A stretch of DNA of 64,000 nt from Planctomycetaceae bacterium. Lineage in GTDB: Bacteria > Planctomycetota > Planctomycetia > Planctomycetales > Planctomycetaceae. Below, piece after piece: positions 53,674-63,351 of the stretch. The position numbers and the translations under genes are program-made. Numbering within the stretch: position 1 is the first letter of the stretch; the number at the start of each line of letters is the position of its first letter. The stretch covers positions 1 to 64,000 of the forward strand of contig JAHBXV010000008.1 of NCBI GenBank assembly GCA_019636285.1, written 5' to 3'. The notes beneath the pieces were generated by a model that saw only the letters and a program-made list of their open reading frames with translations, did not search any database and was not told the DNA's origin.

Positions 53674-55338
53674 CTACGGAAGGGGGCGGCGTGGACGCGC
53701 CACCGGTTGATGAGCCCTCTTCCCTGCTGCCCAAATGTCAACTGGTGTTGTATTCGACTGGCGTTCTCCAGGACGTGACCGTCCCGACTCGGCAATCTGC
53801 TCCAGTTCGGCAATCAGGCGGCTCACGATTTCAGGTTGCTCGGCCTGTACGTTGCGCGTTTCTCCAATGTCTTTGACCAGATCAAAGAGCTGGATGAGCG
53901 GGCCTTCGCTCGTGTCATCCCGATTGGGACGCGGCTCGCTCCACCCGCCCGATCCCGGACAAAGCAGCAGTTTCCAGGTCTTGTCGCGGATGGCAAACGA
54001 GCCATCAATCGAATGACTGACCAGCAGCTTCCGAGGACTGGCGGAAGCATCCGACCAGGTTGATGCGAAGCTGAAACTGTCCTCCGCCGTCGCATCCGTC
54101 AATGCTTCTCCAAGCACATCAGCTACCGTTGCAAAGACATCGGTCAGACAGACCAGCGATCGCGACGATGCTCCCGCCGGAACATGACCCGGCCAGCGAA
54201 CGAGAAACGGGACGCGATGACCTCCCTCGTAGAGATCCGCCTTGTGACCTCGGAAAACGAAATTGGGGTTGTGTCCGCGCTCCAGCAATTCGGGAAACTG
54301 CGCCTGCGGCGAGCAGCCATTGTCGCTCGTGGCGACGACGAGGGTCGAATCCGAGATGCCCAGTCGATCCAGCGTCGCCAGGATCTCGCCCACGGCCCAG
54401 TCCGTTTGCAGCACGAAATCCCCATACGGATTCAGTCCGCTCCGTCCCTGCCACTCTGCCGTTGGCAGAATAGGAGTATGGGGCGATGCCAGTGGAACAT
54501 ACAGAAAGAACGGACGGCGATCATCCTTCGCCGCTCGCTCCAGAAAGTCCACCGCCTCCCGCGCGAGGTCGGGAAGCACTGACGCCGCGTCGAATCCAGG
54601 CGCCGCCGGCCCTTGTCGCGTTGTCGGGCCGTCTTCCCGACCGTGCATCATGAGAAACCCGCGATCTTCGGTCGGTGCTGCCGTCAGCCGGTCATTCCGC
54701 AAATAGGCATAGGGTACCATGTCGAGCGATGCGGAGATGCCGAAGTATTCGTCGAAGCCTACGCTCAGCGGTCCATTGGAGACCGGCTGCGAGTAGTCGA
54801 CATTGAAGACCTGGTCGCGCGGTTCGATACTCAGCTCCGTGACGGACTTGCCCGGCAGGACGACCCACTCCATCCCCAGATGCCACTTCCCCACGCATCC
54901 GGTGTGGTAGCCACGCGACTGGAGGAACGAGGCCATCGTCTCGCGACCCGGCTCGATCAGCCGCGGACTAAGGCCCCCGAGCACCCCGGACTTGAGTTTC
55001 GACCTCCAGCAATAACGGCCCGTCAACAACCCATAGCGCGTCGGCGTGCAAACCGCCGACGGAGTATGCGCGTCGAGATAGGTCATCCCTTCCCGCGAAA
55101 GTCGATCCCAGTTCGGAGTCGTCAGTTTGCTGTCCGAATTCAGGCAGCTCAAATCGCCATATCCCAGATCATCGGCCAGGATGACGACAATGTTCGGGCG
55201 GTCTGCGGCCAACAATCCACTGGATGCCGAGACTGTCGCGAACAGCAAACTGGCCATCCAGGAATGTCGTCGGAACCAGCGAAATCTCGAAGTGGAAAGA
55301 CTCGCGATCATGCCCGCGGATCGAAGAGAACCAGACAT
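53674..55338 (-). CDS. Exported sulfatase (arylsulfatase A-like)
   Basis: 554 residues (ATG 55338; ATG 55311 or 55257 also possible) with a signal peptide ending near GLLAAD. PNIVVILADDLGYGDLSCLN supplies metal ligands; AVCTPTRYGLLTGRYCWRS carries the formylglycine cysteine at about residue 97; GYHTGCVGKWHLGM and LVVATSDNGCSPQ complete the active site. It hydrolyses sulfate esters of sugars or aryl compounds in the periplasm. The C-terminal tail (RPRRPLP) is unremarkable. Unlike the sulfatase at 27018 it has the usual length. It lies 70 bp downstream of the giant haem protein gene and is probably co-transcribed with it. Confidence 0.95.
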   Translation of the reverse strand: MSGSLRSAGMIASLSTSRFRWFRRHSWMASLLFATVSASSGLLAADRPNIVVILADDLGYGDLSCLNSDSKLTTPNWDRLSREGMTYLDAHTPSAVCTPTRYGLLTGRYCWRSKLKSGVLGGLSPRLIEPGRETMASFLQSRGYHTGCVGKWHLGMEWVVLPGKSVTELSIEPRDQVFNVDYSQPVSNGPLSVGFDEYFGISASLDMVPYAYLRNDRLTAAPTEDRGFLMMHGREDGPTTRQGPAAPGFDAASVLPDLAREAVDFLERAAKDDRRPFFLYVPLASPHTPILPTAEWQGRSGLNPYGDFVLQTDWAVGEILATLDRLGISDSTLVVATSDNGCSPQAQFPELLERGHNPNFVFRGHKADLYEGGHRVPFLVRWPGHVPAGASSRSLVCLTDVFATVADVLGEALTDATAEDSFSFASTWSDASASPRKLLVSHSIDGSFAIRDKTWKLLLCPGSGGWSEPRPNRDDTSEGPLIQLFDLVKDIGETRNVQAEQPEIVSRLIAELEQIAESGRSRPGERQSNTTPVDIWAAGKRAHQPVARPRRPLP

Positions 55339-55408
55339 CGGAGGCCCCGGAACAAGAAATTGTCAGACTCGTTACGGCTGCGTGACTGTGTCCGACTCGC
55401 GCGCGGTT

Positions 55409-58400
55409 CTATTCGGCAACCCGCATCAGCGAGACGTAGTCAATGCCAACCATGTAACCCTTCACCGCGGCCGGGTTCGCGCCCACGATTTCGAATGTCA
55501 CGCGATGTTCGCCGCGCGACAGGCGTCGTCGCCCTAGAGAGACGGGCGGCGTAATCACCACACCGTCATTCATAAGATCGATCGCCGGAATCGCAACCTC
55601 ATCGTCCCAGGAAATCTTAACGATGCCATAGTCGATTGCCTTGGTCAGCGCCGTATAGGTGTCGTACGTACCATCCTCGGGAACCTGAATCGCCAACGTC
55701 AGCCGGTTGCCAGGTTTGGCTCCGGTCCACCACAACTGAGAGTTCCCGCTCCATCGACCCAGGTTGAACCCCGCCATCGGTTGCGGACGCGCGGCACCTC
55801 CCGTCACATCCAGCGGTTTCAACGACTCGGCTTCGATCGCTCCGGCCACTCGGCCCGTTTGCGGATCAAGCCACGGCCCTTCGCCTGGCAAGGGAACCTG
55901 ATAGGCGGTTTGCAGATAGGCGACCAGATCGCGCGCGTCCCCTTCCGGCAATTGCTTCAATTGCCCTTCCGGCATCAGCGAAACGTCCGTCAGCTTTCGC
56001 TCGTCGATGTCGTCCTTGACGAGGGTGACCAGTTCCAGCGGCGTCTGCACGATAACAGCAGTGTCGTTCTCCGACTTCACCACTCCCGAGACAACCCGCC
56101 CATCCGCCAGGGCGAACGTCGTCATCTGGTAGTCCTTGCCGACAATCGCGCTCGGGTCGAGCAGATTTTCGAGCAGGTAATCGAGGTTATGCCGATTCGA
56201 TCCCGTCAGGTCGGGGCCAATCATCTTGCCCGCATCGAACAGCTTATGGCACGTCGCGCACGTCTTGTTGAATTGAACCCGCCCATTGGGAAGGTTGGCG
56301 TCCTTAAGTCTGGCCGACGTCAGCACCGCCTGCCAGTGCTTCAATTGGGCCACCTTCTCTTCCGAAGCCGGGCGAATCGTCCCCCAGACCTCATTGAGAC
56401 GCTTGAGGAGTTTCTCATCACGCGACTGCGAGAGCTGCCGGACAGCGAACGCAGACAGGTCGCCGCGCGGAACCGCACCCGCGTCGATGGCATCCAGCAG
56501 CAGCAGTGTCGAAGGAACCCGCGCCAGCAGCGTGCTGATCGCCGCCTGGCGACCTTCCTCGCCCAGTTTTCCGTACGCGTCGAGCAGTGCTTTATCACTC
56601 CGACGGCTGTCGAAGGACGCCAATGCTTGAACGGATGCGGTCGACAGTGCCTGGTCATCAAACAGGGTGATCAGAATCTCGGGAGTTCCGGAATCTCGGG
56701 CGGCGAGCAGCGAGTCGAGCGCGAGTCGTCGCCGTTCGACCGGTAGCCCGCGGTCGGCAAGTGTCTTCCGAAGCGCGGGCAGAACCCGCTCATCGCCAAA
56801 CTTCACCGCCACGAACTCGGCTTGCTGCCGGATCGTCTCGTCCGGTGATTGACTCAGAACCTCGTAACAGCGTTTCCATGCTTCGGGCATCGGGAGTGAA
56901 GACCTCTGCTTGAGAGCCGTCACAACCTCTTCGAGCATCCAGCCATGATCGGCTGGAGGAGCATCCGTCAGACGGGCCAGAAGCGGCCCATTTCCGCTCT
57001 CTTCCGCCGCGAGTCGGCGAACGATGAATCGGGACACAAGCGGAATTTGACAATCTGCCAGCAGACTGAGTGCTCGACCCGGATCACGCATGACGCAAGG
57101 TTCGATCGCATACCAGTTCATCAGCGGCAGATTGTGGTCGTTCGCGTCTTCGGCATGCTTGAGCAGCGACGGAAACACGGCCCACCGCGCATCCTCTGGC
57201 AGACGCTGAAGCGCGCTGCAAACCGCCAGTCGCACGACCGGAGAATTCGCGGCTTCTACCAGTTTCGCCAGTTCGCTCGCGGACCGCTCGGAATCGGCCG
57301 GCTTTTCCGCCGCCAGACGAATCAGCCACGCAATCGTCTCAGGTGCCCTCGGCCTTTCAGTTGCTTGAGCAAGTTCGTCTTCGCTGAGGCCCCCCGTGAC
57401 GTGCATCGTCCAGAGGTAACGTAACTGATCGCGAGTCGATTGGGCCGCCAGGAAGCGGCTGCGCAATTCTTCGCGAATCGGCTCGGACAGCTTTCCACTT
57501 GCCGATCGTTCCTGCAGCAGACGACGGGCATGGCGGCTGTACCACTCATTCGAGTTCGTCAGGTGTTCGACCAGCGCCAGATCATCAAGTTGGGCCAGGT
57601 TCACTTCGACGTGGCGCGGCTCTCCATAAACGATTTTGAAGATGCGCCCATTCCCCCGGTCGTGTTTCTCGTCTTCGCGATGGTGGCACTGGTTCCGGTC
57701 GTACCAGTCGATCATGGTCACGTTGCCATCCGGCCCGTACGTGAGATAAATCCACTGCGACCAACTGTCATTGGCAAAGCAGAAATCTGGAGCCGCGTCG
57801 CCCACGTAACCCGAGCCGCCGCTGGTCAGTCGATCGTGGTTCAATCGGCTGCCGTGAATGTTGTTCATAAAGAGCTGGTCGCGGTAACGCTCCGGCCAGA
57901 GTCCCCCCTGGTAGATCATTGCACCGGCATGAGCATGGCCGCCGCCAATCCCGTTCGACGCGTCGCGATCGGCATTATTCCACTGGTTGCCAACCCAATG
58001 CCGATGGCGGGCAATCGTCTTAATGTCATCGAACGTGTAAGGGTTGAAATGAGCCCCGGCCTGCCTCTGATAACGGGCTCCCGGAATGATGTGATACAGG
58101 TGCGGAATCACGCACGCCGTCGCGAAGGCTTCCCCGACTTCGTTGAAGTCGACGCCCCACGGGTTGCTCGTTCCTTCCGCGAAGACCTCGAACTCGCGAC
58201 GAATGGGATGATATCGCCAGATTCCCGCATTGATCGGCACGCGCTCGGCTTCCGGCGTTCCTGGTTTGCCCACTCGCGAATGCGTGAAGACCCCGTGGCA
58301 GCCGTATAGCCAGCCGTCTGGTCCCCAGATCAAGGCGTTCAGCGTCTCGTGCGTGTCCTGGTATCCCCAGCCATCAAGCAGGATTTCGGCTGGCCCATCG

Positions 58401-60007
58401 GGACGATCGTCGCCATCGCGATCGGGAATGAATAAGAGGTACGGCGCCGCGCCGACCCAGATGCCGCCAAATCCGTACTCCAGCCCGCTGACAAGATTGA
58501 GTCCCTCGATGAACACCGTTCGCTTATCGAACTTCGCGTCGCCATCGGTATCTTCAAAAATGAGGATGCGGTCCCGCGCCTGGTCGTCCGGGACACGCAC
58601 CGGGTACGAGTACGCTTCCGCCACCCAGAGTCGTCCACGATCATCGAACGCCATCGCGATCGGTTGCTGGACATCAGGCTCCGCCGCACAGAGACGAACA
58701 TGAAAGCCGGGAGGCATCGTCATAGCCTGCGCGGCCGCCTCCGGCGAAAGCCCTTCCGCCATCGGTGGTCGCTTCTTCGGCTGGCGGCGTTCGTATTCTT
58801 CGGGAGAGACATCTTTGAGCTGCTGAAGATGAACGAAGGCCCCCTTCTTATTCCCCACGATCACGTCGGGAACACCGTCGCCTGAGATGTCTTCCGCCAC
58901 GACCTGCGTCCCGACGCCGGAATCATCGTCAATTAAATGTGGAATCCAGTCGACACCGTCCGGGCCGCGCCGCAGCTCGAACCAGTACAACACCGCCGGC
59001 GCGCCGGGATCGGGGTCGCCATTCGGTCCGTGTGCCCAATACCGCTTCCCCGTGACAATGTCCTTCAGGCCATCCCCGTTCATGTCCACGAGCGCGATCG
59101 CATGGATCTGCGAGAATTGAATGCCATACGGGTTGTCCGCTGGCTTTTCGCCCGTAATGACCTGGCGCTCGAACGTCACGCCATCGTTCGAGGGAATGTT
59201 GCGATACCAGACGAGTCCAAAGCCATGAGCCTGGAGGCTCGTGATGACGTCGTTGCGCCCGTCGCCATCGACATCGTACGCGTACATCTGCGCGCCGCCG
59301 GCCGGAGTGAACGAAAACGGGTGTTTGGTCCAGACGGGGTCGCCTTCGAGCGATGCCGGCTGTTCCCACCAGCCGCTCTTCTCCAGGAGATCCATCCGAC
59401 CGTCGCCATTCACGTCGCCATAGCCGAGACCGTGAGTGAACCGTCCCCCGGCCGATTGATCGGAAATTCGGTGAAACGTCCAGGGAGCGGCCGGATCGCT
59501 CCAATTCGGCGAGGCGTACCCGAAGTAACCATCGGTCGAACAGATGATCTCGGGTTTTCCGTCGCCGGTCAGATCGCCCCACGTCGGCGACTCGTTGTCG
59601 ACAACATCGAAGACTTTGTTGCGGGCCCACATCCCCGCCTTCCCCTGGGGGTTCTCGTACCAGGAAGCGTCCTGGCCCGGAAAACCCAGCACGAGAATGT
59701 CATCCCACCCGTCGCCATTGATGTCGTGCCCATAGGCGAAGAAGTTGTCCGAATACCCATGCGGATCAAACGGCTTCGGCGGTGCGAACGAGTGTCGCTC
59801 TTTGAAGTCAGGACCGGCATACCATTGCGGACCAATCGCGACATCCCGATGGCCGTCGCGGTTGAAGTCCCCAACCGCCGCCCCTTCCGAGAAAAAGACT
59901 TTGTCCAGGTGGTGCCGTTCGAAGGTCCGCAGACGAGGGGCATCATTCGCGATCAGCAGGGCTTGAAAGAAATTCGCCACGGCAATCGTTCGAATGGCCC
60001 AATGCAT
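55409..60007 (-). CDS. Giant PVC-type haem protein: FG-GAP, dehydrogenase-like, HEAT, CxxCH, sugar-binding
   Basis: 1,532 residues with an N-terminal signal-like segment. Residues about 30-400 are FG-GAP/VCBS beta-propeller repeats with calcium-type loops (GDFNRDGHRD, DINGDGWDDI, DVNGDGRMDL, DVDGDGRNDV). About 427-795 is the planctomycete membrane-bound dehydrogenase-like propeller (MPPGFHVRLCAAEPDVQQPI, GRLWVAEAYSYPVR). About 800-1225 is HEAT-like helices. A cytochrome c domain has CATCHKLFDAGKMIGPDL near 1249. The C-terminal domain (about 1440-1530) is beta-rich and carbohydrate-binding-like. The protein should be exported and redox-active, probably in polysaccharide turnover together with the downstream sulfatase; substrate and partners are unknown. 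Confidence 0.92.
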   Translation of the reverse strand: MHWAIRTIAVANFFQALLIANDAPRLRTFERHHLDKVFFSEGAAVGDFNRDGHRDVAIGPQWYAGPDFKERHSFAPPKPFDPHGYSDNFFAYGHDINGDGWDDILVLGFPGQDASWYENPQGKAGMWARNKVFDVVDNESPTWGDLTGDGKPEIICSTDGYFGYASPNWSDPAAPWTFHRISDQSAGGRFTHGLGYGDVNGDGRMDLLEKSGWWEQPASLEGDPVWTKHPFSFTPAGGAQMYAYDVDGDGRNDVITSLQAHGFGLVWYRNIPSNDGVTFERQVITGEKPADNPYGIQFSQIHAIALVDMNGDGLKDIVTGKRYWAHGPNGDPDPGAPAVLYWFELRRGPDGVDWIPHLIDDDSGVGTQVVAEDISGDGVPDVIVGNKKGAFVHLQQLKDVSPEEYERRQPKKRPPMAEGLSPEAAAQAMTMPPGFHVRLCAAEPDVQQPIAMAFDDRGRLWVAEAYSYPVRVPDDQARDRILIFEDTDGDAKFDKRTVFIEGLNLVSGLEYGFGGIWVGAAPYLLFIPDRDGDDRPDGPAEILLDGWGYQDTHETLNALIWGPDGWLYGCHGVFTHSRVGKPGTPEAERVPINAGIWRYHPIRREFEVFAEGTSNPWGVDFNEVGEAFATACVIPHLYHIIPGARYQRQAGAHFNPYTFDDIKTIARHRHWVGNQWNNADRDASNGIGGGHAHAGAMIYQGGLWPERYRDQLFMNNIHGSRLNHDRLTSGGSGYVGDAAPDFCFANDSWSQWIYLTYGPDGNVTMIDWYDRNQCHHREDEKHDRGNGRIFKIVYGEPRHVEVNLAQLDDLALVEHLTNSNEWYSRHARRLLQERSASGKLSEPIREELRSRFLAAQSTRDQLRYLWTMHVTGGLSEDELAQATERPRAPETIAWLIRLAAEKPADSERSASELAKLVEAANSPVVRLAVCSALQRLPEDARWAVFPSLLKHAEDANDHNLPLMNWYAIEPCVMRDPGRALSLLADCQIPLVSRFIVRRLAAEESGNGPLLARLTDAPPADHGWMLEEVVTALKQRSSLPMPEAWKRCYEVLSQSPDETIRQQAEFVAVKFGDERVLPALRKTLADRGLPVERRRLALDSLLAARDSGTPEILITLFDDQALSTASVQALASFDSRRSDKALLDAYGKLGEEGRQAAISTLLARVPSTLLLLDAIDAGAVPRGDLSAFAVRQLSQSRDEKLLKRLNEVWGTIRPASEEKVAQLKHWQAVLTSARLKDANLPNGRVQFNKTCATCHKLFDAGKMIGPDLTGSNRHNLDYLLENLLDPSAIVGKDYQMTTFALADGRVVSGVVKSENDTAVIVQTPLELVTLVKDDIDERKLTDVSLMPEGQLKQLPEGDARDLVAYLQTAYQVPLPGEGPWLDPQTGRVAGAIEAESLKPLDVTGGAARPQPMAGFNLGRWSGNSQLWWTGAKPGNRLTLAIQVPEDGTYDTYTALTKAIDYGIVKISWDDEVAIPAIDLMNDGVVITPPVSLGRRRLSRGEHRVTFEIVGANPAAVKGYMVGIDYVSLMRVAE

Positions 60008-60250
60008 GGCTCGGTCTCGCGCGACTCACGGGAGTAGACTTTGAAGAGTAGTCTTGAAGCGTATCGCTCCCGCCGTGCCAATTCGAGCGAAATTGGCAAG
60101 TTCCCCGGATAGCAAGTTGCACGGTCCCGCTCCTTCACGCAACGTGAATTGGCGCTGCGGAAACAAGGCACGTCGCCCCCAGAAGCCCGCCCGAATACGG
60201 ATCACATCGTCGCCGCATTCGGACTCAATTGGGTCGCAACGACACATGAG

Positions 60251-60329
60251 GCTCCGTCGAAAGCCGGTTGGCGGGTTGGAAAACTCTGCAAATTCAGGAT
60301 CATCTCGGACGTCCAGAGGGTTTTGACGG
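60251..60329. repeat. Dispersed REP-like inverted repeat, copy D
   Basis: 79 bp: CCGTCGAAAGCCGGTTGG at the left, CAAATTCAGG in the middle, GTCCAGAGGGTTTTGACGG at the right. It matches copies A and E over most of its length. The surrounding interval 60008-60694 (about 690 bp) contains no supported gene; the minus frame at 60026-60391 is an artefact of reading through this repeat. Confidence 0.75.
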
Positions 60330-60481
60330 TACGACATGAGAGGGTTGGATCTCTCTTCACGCCGACAGGCGAACATTGCCGGTTTCGCCACGGTGCATCG
60401 CGCGGGATAAGTTCAGCTTACCCAACTGCCCTTGGTTGACTGCGGAAGCTCATGAACCCGCGTCGATCTCCACTAAAGCCC

Positions 60482-60648
60482 GTTTCAAAACCCGGTTGGG
60501 GACGTGAAAATGTCACGAGCCTCCATCAAAAGCCGGTTGCCGGGCTGGAAAAGTCTACAAATTCAGGATCATTTCGGACGTCCAGAGGGTTTTGACGGCA
60601 CGACACGAAAGTGACGATCGCCCCGGCGTCCAAAGGGTTTTGAAAGCA
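60482..60648. repeat. Composite REP-like repeat: copy E nested in a subtype II copy
   Basis: The inner unit (60519-60599) is copy E: ATCAAAAGCCGGTTG, then ACAAATTCAGGATCATTTCG, then CCAGAGGGTTTTGACGG. It is flanked by a separated outer pair: left GTTTCAAAACCCGGTTGG (60482-60499) and right GTCCAAAGGGTTTTGAAA (60628-60645). The outer arms match subtype II (copy C at 48041), so one repeat appears to have landed inside another. Confidence 0.65.
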
Positions 60649-60694
60649 TCCGTAGAGCGACCCGTGCCATTCCAACCGATCCGAAGGTGATGCC

Positions 60695-60976
60695 ATGATT
60701 CGGCGCTTTCTGAAGAACTATGCCGAGCGCCACCGAAATCCCGCGAACCGGTTCTTTCACGCGCTCGGACTTCCGGTCACGTTCGTCCTTCCTGTCGTCT
60801 TCTTGTGCCAGTCGCGGGAAGTCGCGGCCGGGCTGGCATTTATTGTCGGCTACGCGCTGCAGTTCCTGGGGCATGCGTGCGAAGGGAACGACGCAGGAGA
60901 AGTGGTCCTGATTAAAAGAGCCCTCGGGCTCCCCTATCGGGAATTTGGCTCGGTCGGGCATTCCGTCAAGCAGTGA
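60695..60976 (+). CDS. Mpo1/DUF962-like membrane protein
   Basis: 93 residues. NYAERHRNPANRFFHALGLP with the conserved histidines and N-P-x-N, followed by two hydrophobic segments (VTFVLPVVFLC, AGLAFIVGYALQFLGHACEG), matches the Mpo1-like/DUF962 family. The yeast member Mpo1 is an Fe-dependent dioxygenase of 2-hydroxy fatty acids; bacterial short forms are uncharacterised. ATG 60695 has GAAGG upstream. It is followed by the TolC gene after 160 bp. Confidence 0.85.
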   Translation: MIRRFLKNYAERHRNPANRFFHALGLPVTFVLPVVFLCQSREVAAGLAFIVGYALQFLGHACEGNDAGEVVLIKRALGLPYREFGSVGHSVKQ

Positions 60977-61136
60977 CGATTGTTCCGCCGATACTCGACC
61001 TAGCGATTGTACCGACGATTCGGACGATCACAGGGAGCGGGGATTCAAGCGCTTGTTTGACTCGCGGCAACCGGCCCAATCGGCTCGGATGCCGACACAA
61101 GACGGGCGACCATCATCCCAGGGACGGGGGGATTCG

Positions 61137-63200
61137 ATGCGGTGGGACAAGTCAATCCGATGGCTGAACGCCATCCTGATCAGTAGTTCGTTGGTTGGCT
61201 GCCACACAGCGCGCACCATTCATTACTTCGGGGACTCGGATCTCGAGTATTATCGAGACAAGGTGCTCGAGGTTCAGTATCCGAACGTGACGCAGGCCAC
61301 GCCGGAGAACGTCGCCTACAGCGGGGCGCCGCGCACGATCATCGATGAGAAACCGCCGGAAATCTGGAATCTCTCGCTGCAAGAGGCGCTCCATCTCTCG
61401 CTCGTCAACAACAAGATGATCCGCACGAGGAGCCAGTTCCTCGGGAACAACAGCATCCTGACGAGTCCGACAACGGCACCGTCGGTTTACGATCCGGCAA
61501 TTTCCGAAACGGGATTCCTGTTCGGTCGCCGCGGGGTCGAGGCCGCCCTCTCCGATTTCGACGCCCAGTTTGCCACTCAAATGCTTTGGGGGCGTAACGA
61601 GAACGCCACGAATAGCCAGTTCGGTTTCGCCCCGGGTTTCGTCAATACCCAGGAAACCGGTCAGTTCAATTCGTCATTGACGAAGTCGATCGTGACAGGC
61701 GGCCAGTTCCAGGTGCAGCACAACTGGAACTATCTCGGCACCAACAACCCAACGACCCTGTTCCCGTCGTCTTACACGGGCGTGCTGGGCTTCAACTATA
61801 CCCAGCCGTTATGGGCGGGGGCCGGGTCCGAGTACACGCGCATCGCCGGTCCCGCGCGGCCTGGCCTGGGCGGACTGATCGGCGTGAATCAGGGGGTGGT
61901 GATCGCGCGCATCAATCAGGACATCAGCGTCGCGGATTTCGAGCAGTCCGTCTTGCAGATGGTCTACGATGTCGAAGCCATGTACTGGGATCTCTATCTC
62001 GCGTACCGGCAGTACGACGCCGAAGTCGCGAACCAGAAGAGTTCGCTCCAAACCTGGACGGAAACGCATGCCAAGCACGAAGCCCAGCTCATCGGGTTCG
62101 GCGCCGCTGTCGATGCCCAGGCCACCGAAAACTATTTCGAGACCCGAACCCGCGTCGAACAGGCCCTCGCCAATGTCTACGATCTCGAAAACCAGTTTCG
62201 TCGTCTGATCGGCCTCGGTGTGAACGACGGTCGTCTGATTCGACCATCCGACCGACCTGTTCAGGCCGAGTTCCTGCCGAACTGGGAAGTCGGGCTCGTC
62301 GAAGCCCTCAATCGCCGTGTCGAGCTTCGCCGCCTGAAGTGGCAGGTCAAGAGCCTCGAACTGCAATTGGTGGCCGCTCGAAATGCCGCCAATCCCCAGC
62401 TCAACTTCGTGTCCGGCTATCAGATCAACGGATTCGGTGATCGTTTGATCGCTTCCGACAATGCAGACGGAATCACGTCCGAAGGCTTTAACAGCGCCTA
62501 CGGCTCGATGACACGCGGCGACCAGACCGCCTGGGCCTTGGGTTTTCAGTTCTCGGTTCCGCTGGGCTTGCGCACCGCCAAGGCGCAAGAGCGAAACATC
62601 GAACTCCAGTTGATGAAACAGCGGGCCGCGCTTGCCGCGGGCGAGCAGGACGTCTCGCACGAACTCGCCGCGTCGATTCAAGCCATTCATGCGGCGTACA
62701 CGATCGCGAAGACCAACTTCGATCGACGCGTCGCCTCCGAAGAACGTGTTCAGGCGACGGAACAGGAAGTCGAGGCGGGGCTGGCCGGAGCCACGGTGGA
62801 CCTGCTCTTGCGAGCCCAGGCGTCGCGCGCCGCCGCCGAAGTCGCGCTCTTCACCGCCGTCGTCAACTACAACAAGGCCATCGCGGACATGCATCTCCGG
62901 CAGGGAACGCTGCTCGATATCAATGGAATCTCCATCTCGGAAGGAGAATGGGTGGGGGCCGCCAAGGACGAGGCTCTCCGCCGAGCCTGGGCGCGTAGCT
63001 ACGCCATCCCGAACGATCATCTCGAGGCCCGTCCCGCCGAGTTCTCGTCGCCATTTCCCTACATGAAGACCGATCTCGCGCCCGGGACCGGTGTTCCCGT
63101 CGAGGACGGCGCGGCGATCCTGAACGTGGAACCGGCCTTGGACGACGCTCCGGCAGGGCTGCCCCCGCAAGTTCCACCGGCTCCCCCTGCGGGACCGTGA
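61137..63200 (+). CDS. TolC-family outer-membrane efflux lipoprotein
   Basis: 687 residues from ATG 61137, with GGGACGGGGGGATTCG before it; an open frame back to 60945 overlaps the previous gene. Signal and lipobox: RWLNAILISSSLVGCHTART, lipidation at C22. The body is long and helical: WNLSLQEALHLSLVNNKMIR, a first outer-membrane efflux repeat, then NRRVELRRLKWQVKSLELQL, LVAARNAANPQLNFVSGYQI, and a second repeat ending near YNKAIADMHLRQGTLLDING. A Pro-rich tail closes the protein. It would form the outer channel for an RND or type I exporter; the closest pump in the window is at 30336. Confidence 0.92.
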   Translation: MRWDKSIRWLNAILISSSLVGCHTARTIHYFGDSDLEYYRDKVLEVQYPNVTQATPENVAYSGAPRTIIDEKPPEIWNLSLQEALHLSLVNNKMIRTRSQFLGNNSILTSPTTAPSVYDPAISETGFLFGRRGVEAALSDFDAQFATQMLWGRNENATNSQFGFAPGFVNTQETGQFNSSLTKSIVTGGQFQVQHNWNYLGTNNPTTLFPSSYTGVLGFNYTQPLWAGAGSEYTRIAGPARPGLGGLIGVNQGVVIARINQDISVADFEQSVLQMVYDVEAMYWDLYLAYRQYDAEVANQKSSLQTWTETHAKHEAQLIGFGAAVDAQATENYFETRTRVEQALANVYDLENQFRRLIGLGVNDGRLIRPSDRPVQAEFLPNWEVGLVEALNRRVELRRLKWQVKSLELQLVAARNAANPQLNFVSGYQINGFGDRLIASDNADGITSEGFNSAYGSMTRGDQTAWALGFQFSVPLGLRTAKAQERNIELQLMKQRAALAAGEQDVSHELAASIQAIHAAYTIAKTNFDRRVASEERVQATEQEVEAGLAGATVDLLLRAQASRAAAEVALFTAVVNYNKAIADMHLRQGTLLDINGISISEGEWVGAAKDEALRRAWARSYAIPNDHLEARPAEFSSPFPYMKTDLAPGTGVPVEDGAAILNVEPALDDAPAGLPPQVPPAPPAGP

Positions 63201-63351
63201 TTGACACGCTCCCTCGCACGCTCAATCTGGAATCGTGCCGAGTCGCGTTGAACTCACCCTTCCGTCAGGCCAAAATACGGACTTAGTGAACTGGGTAGTG
63301 TTGGGGCGAGCCCTGGCAGAATCCGGCACCAGTGGGTCTGTTTTTGAACGG

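Noticed and set aside
52797-53876. 359-residue plus-strand open frame
   Set aside because: Antisense to the Spy-like protein and the end of the sulfatase; both minus genes have signal peptides and family motifs.
60026-60391. 121-residue minus frame through repeat copy D
   Set aside because: It reads through the REP-like repeat; a similar peptide (YRQNPLDV) appears where copy B is read at 49918-50121, showing that the similarity comes from the DNA repeat and not from a protein.
60251-60648. Possible CRISPR array
   Set aside because: The units are about 80 bp, few, degenerate and palindromic throughout, with no uniform spacers and no cas genes nearby.
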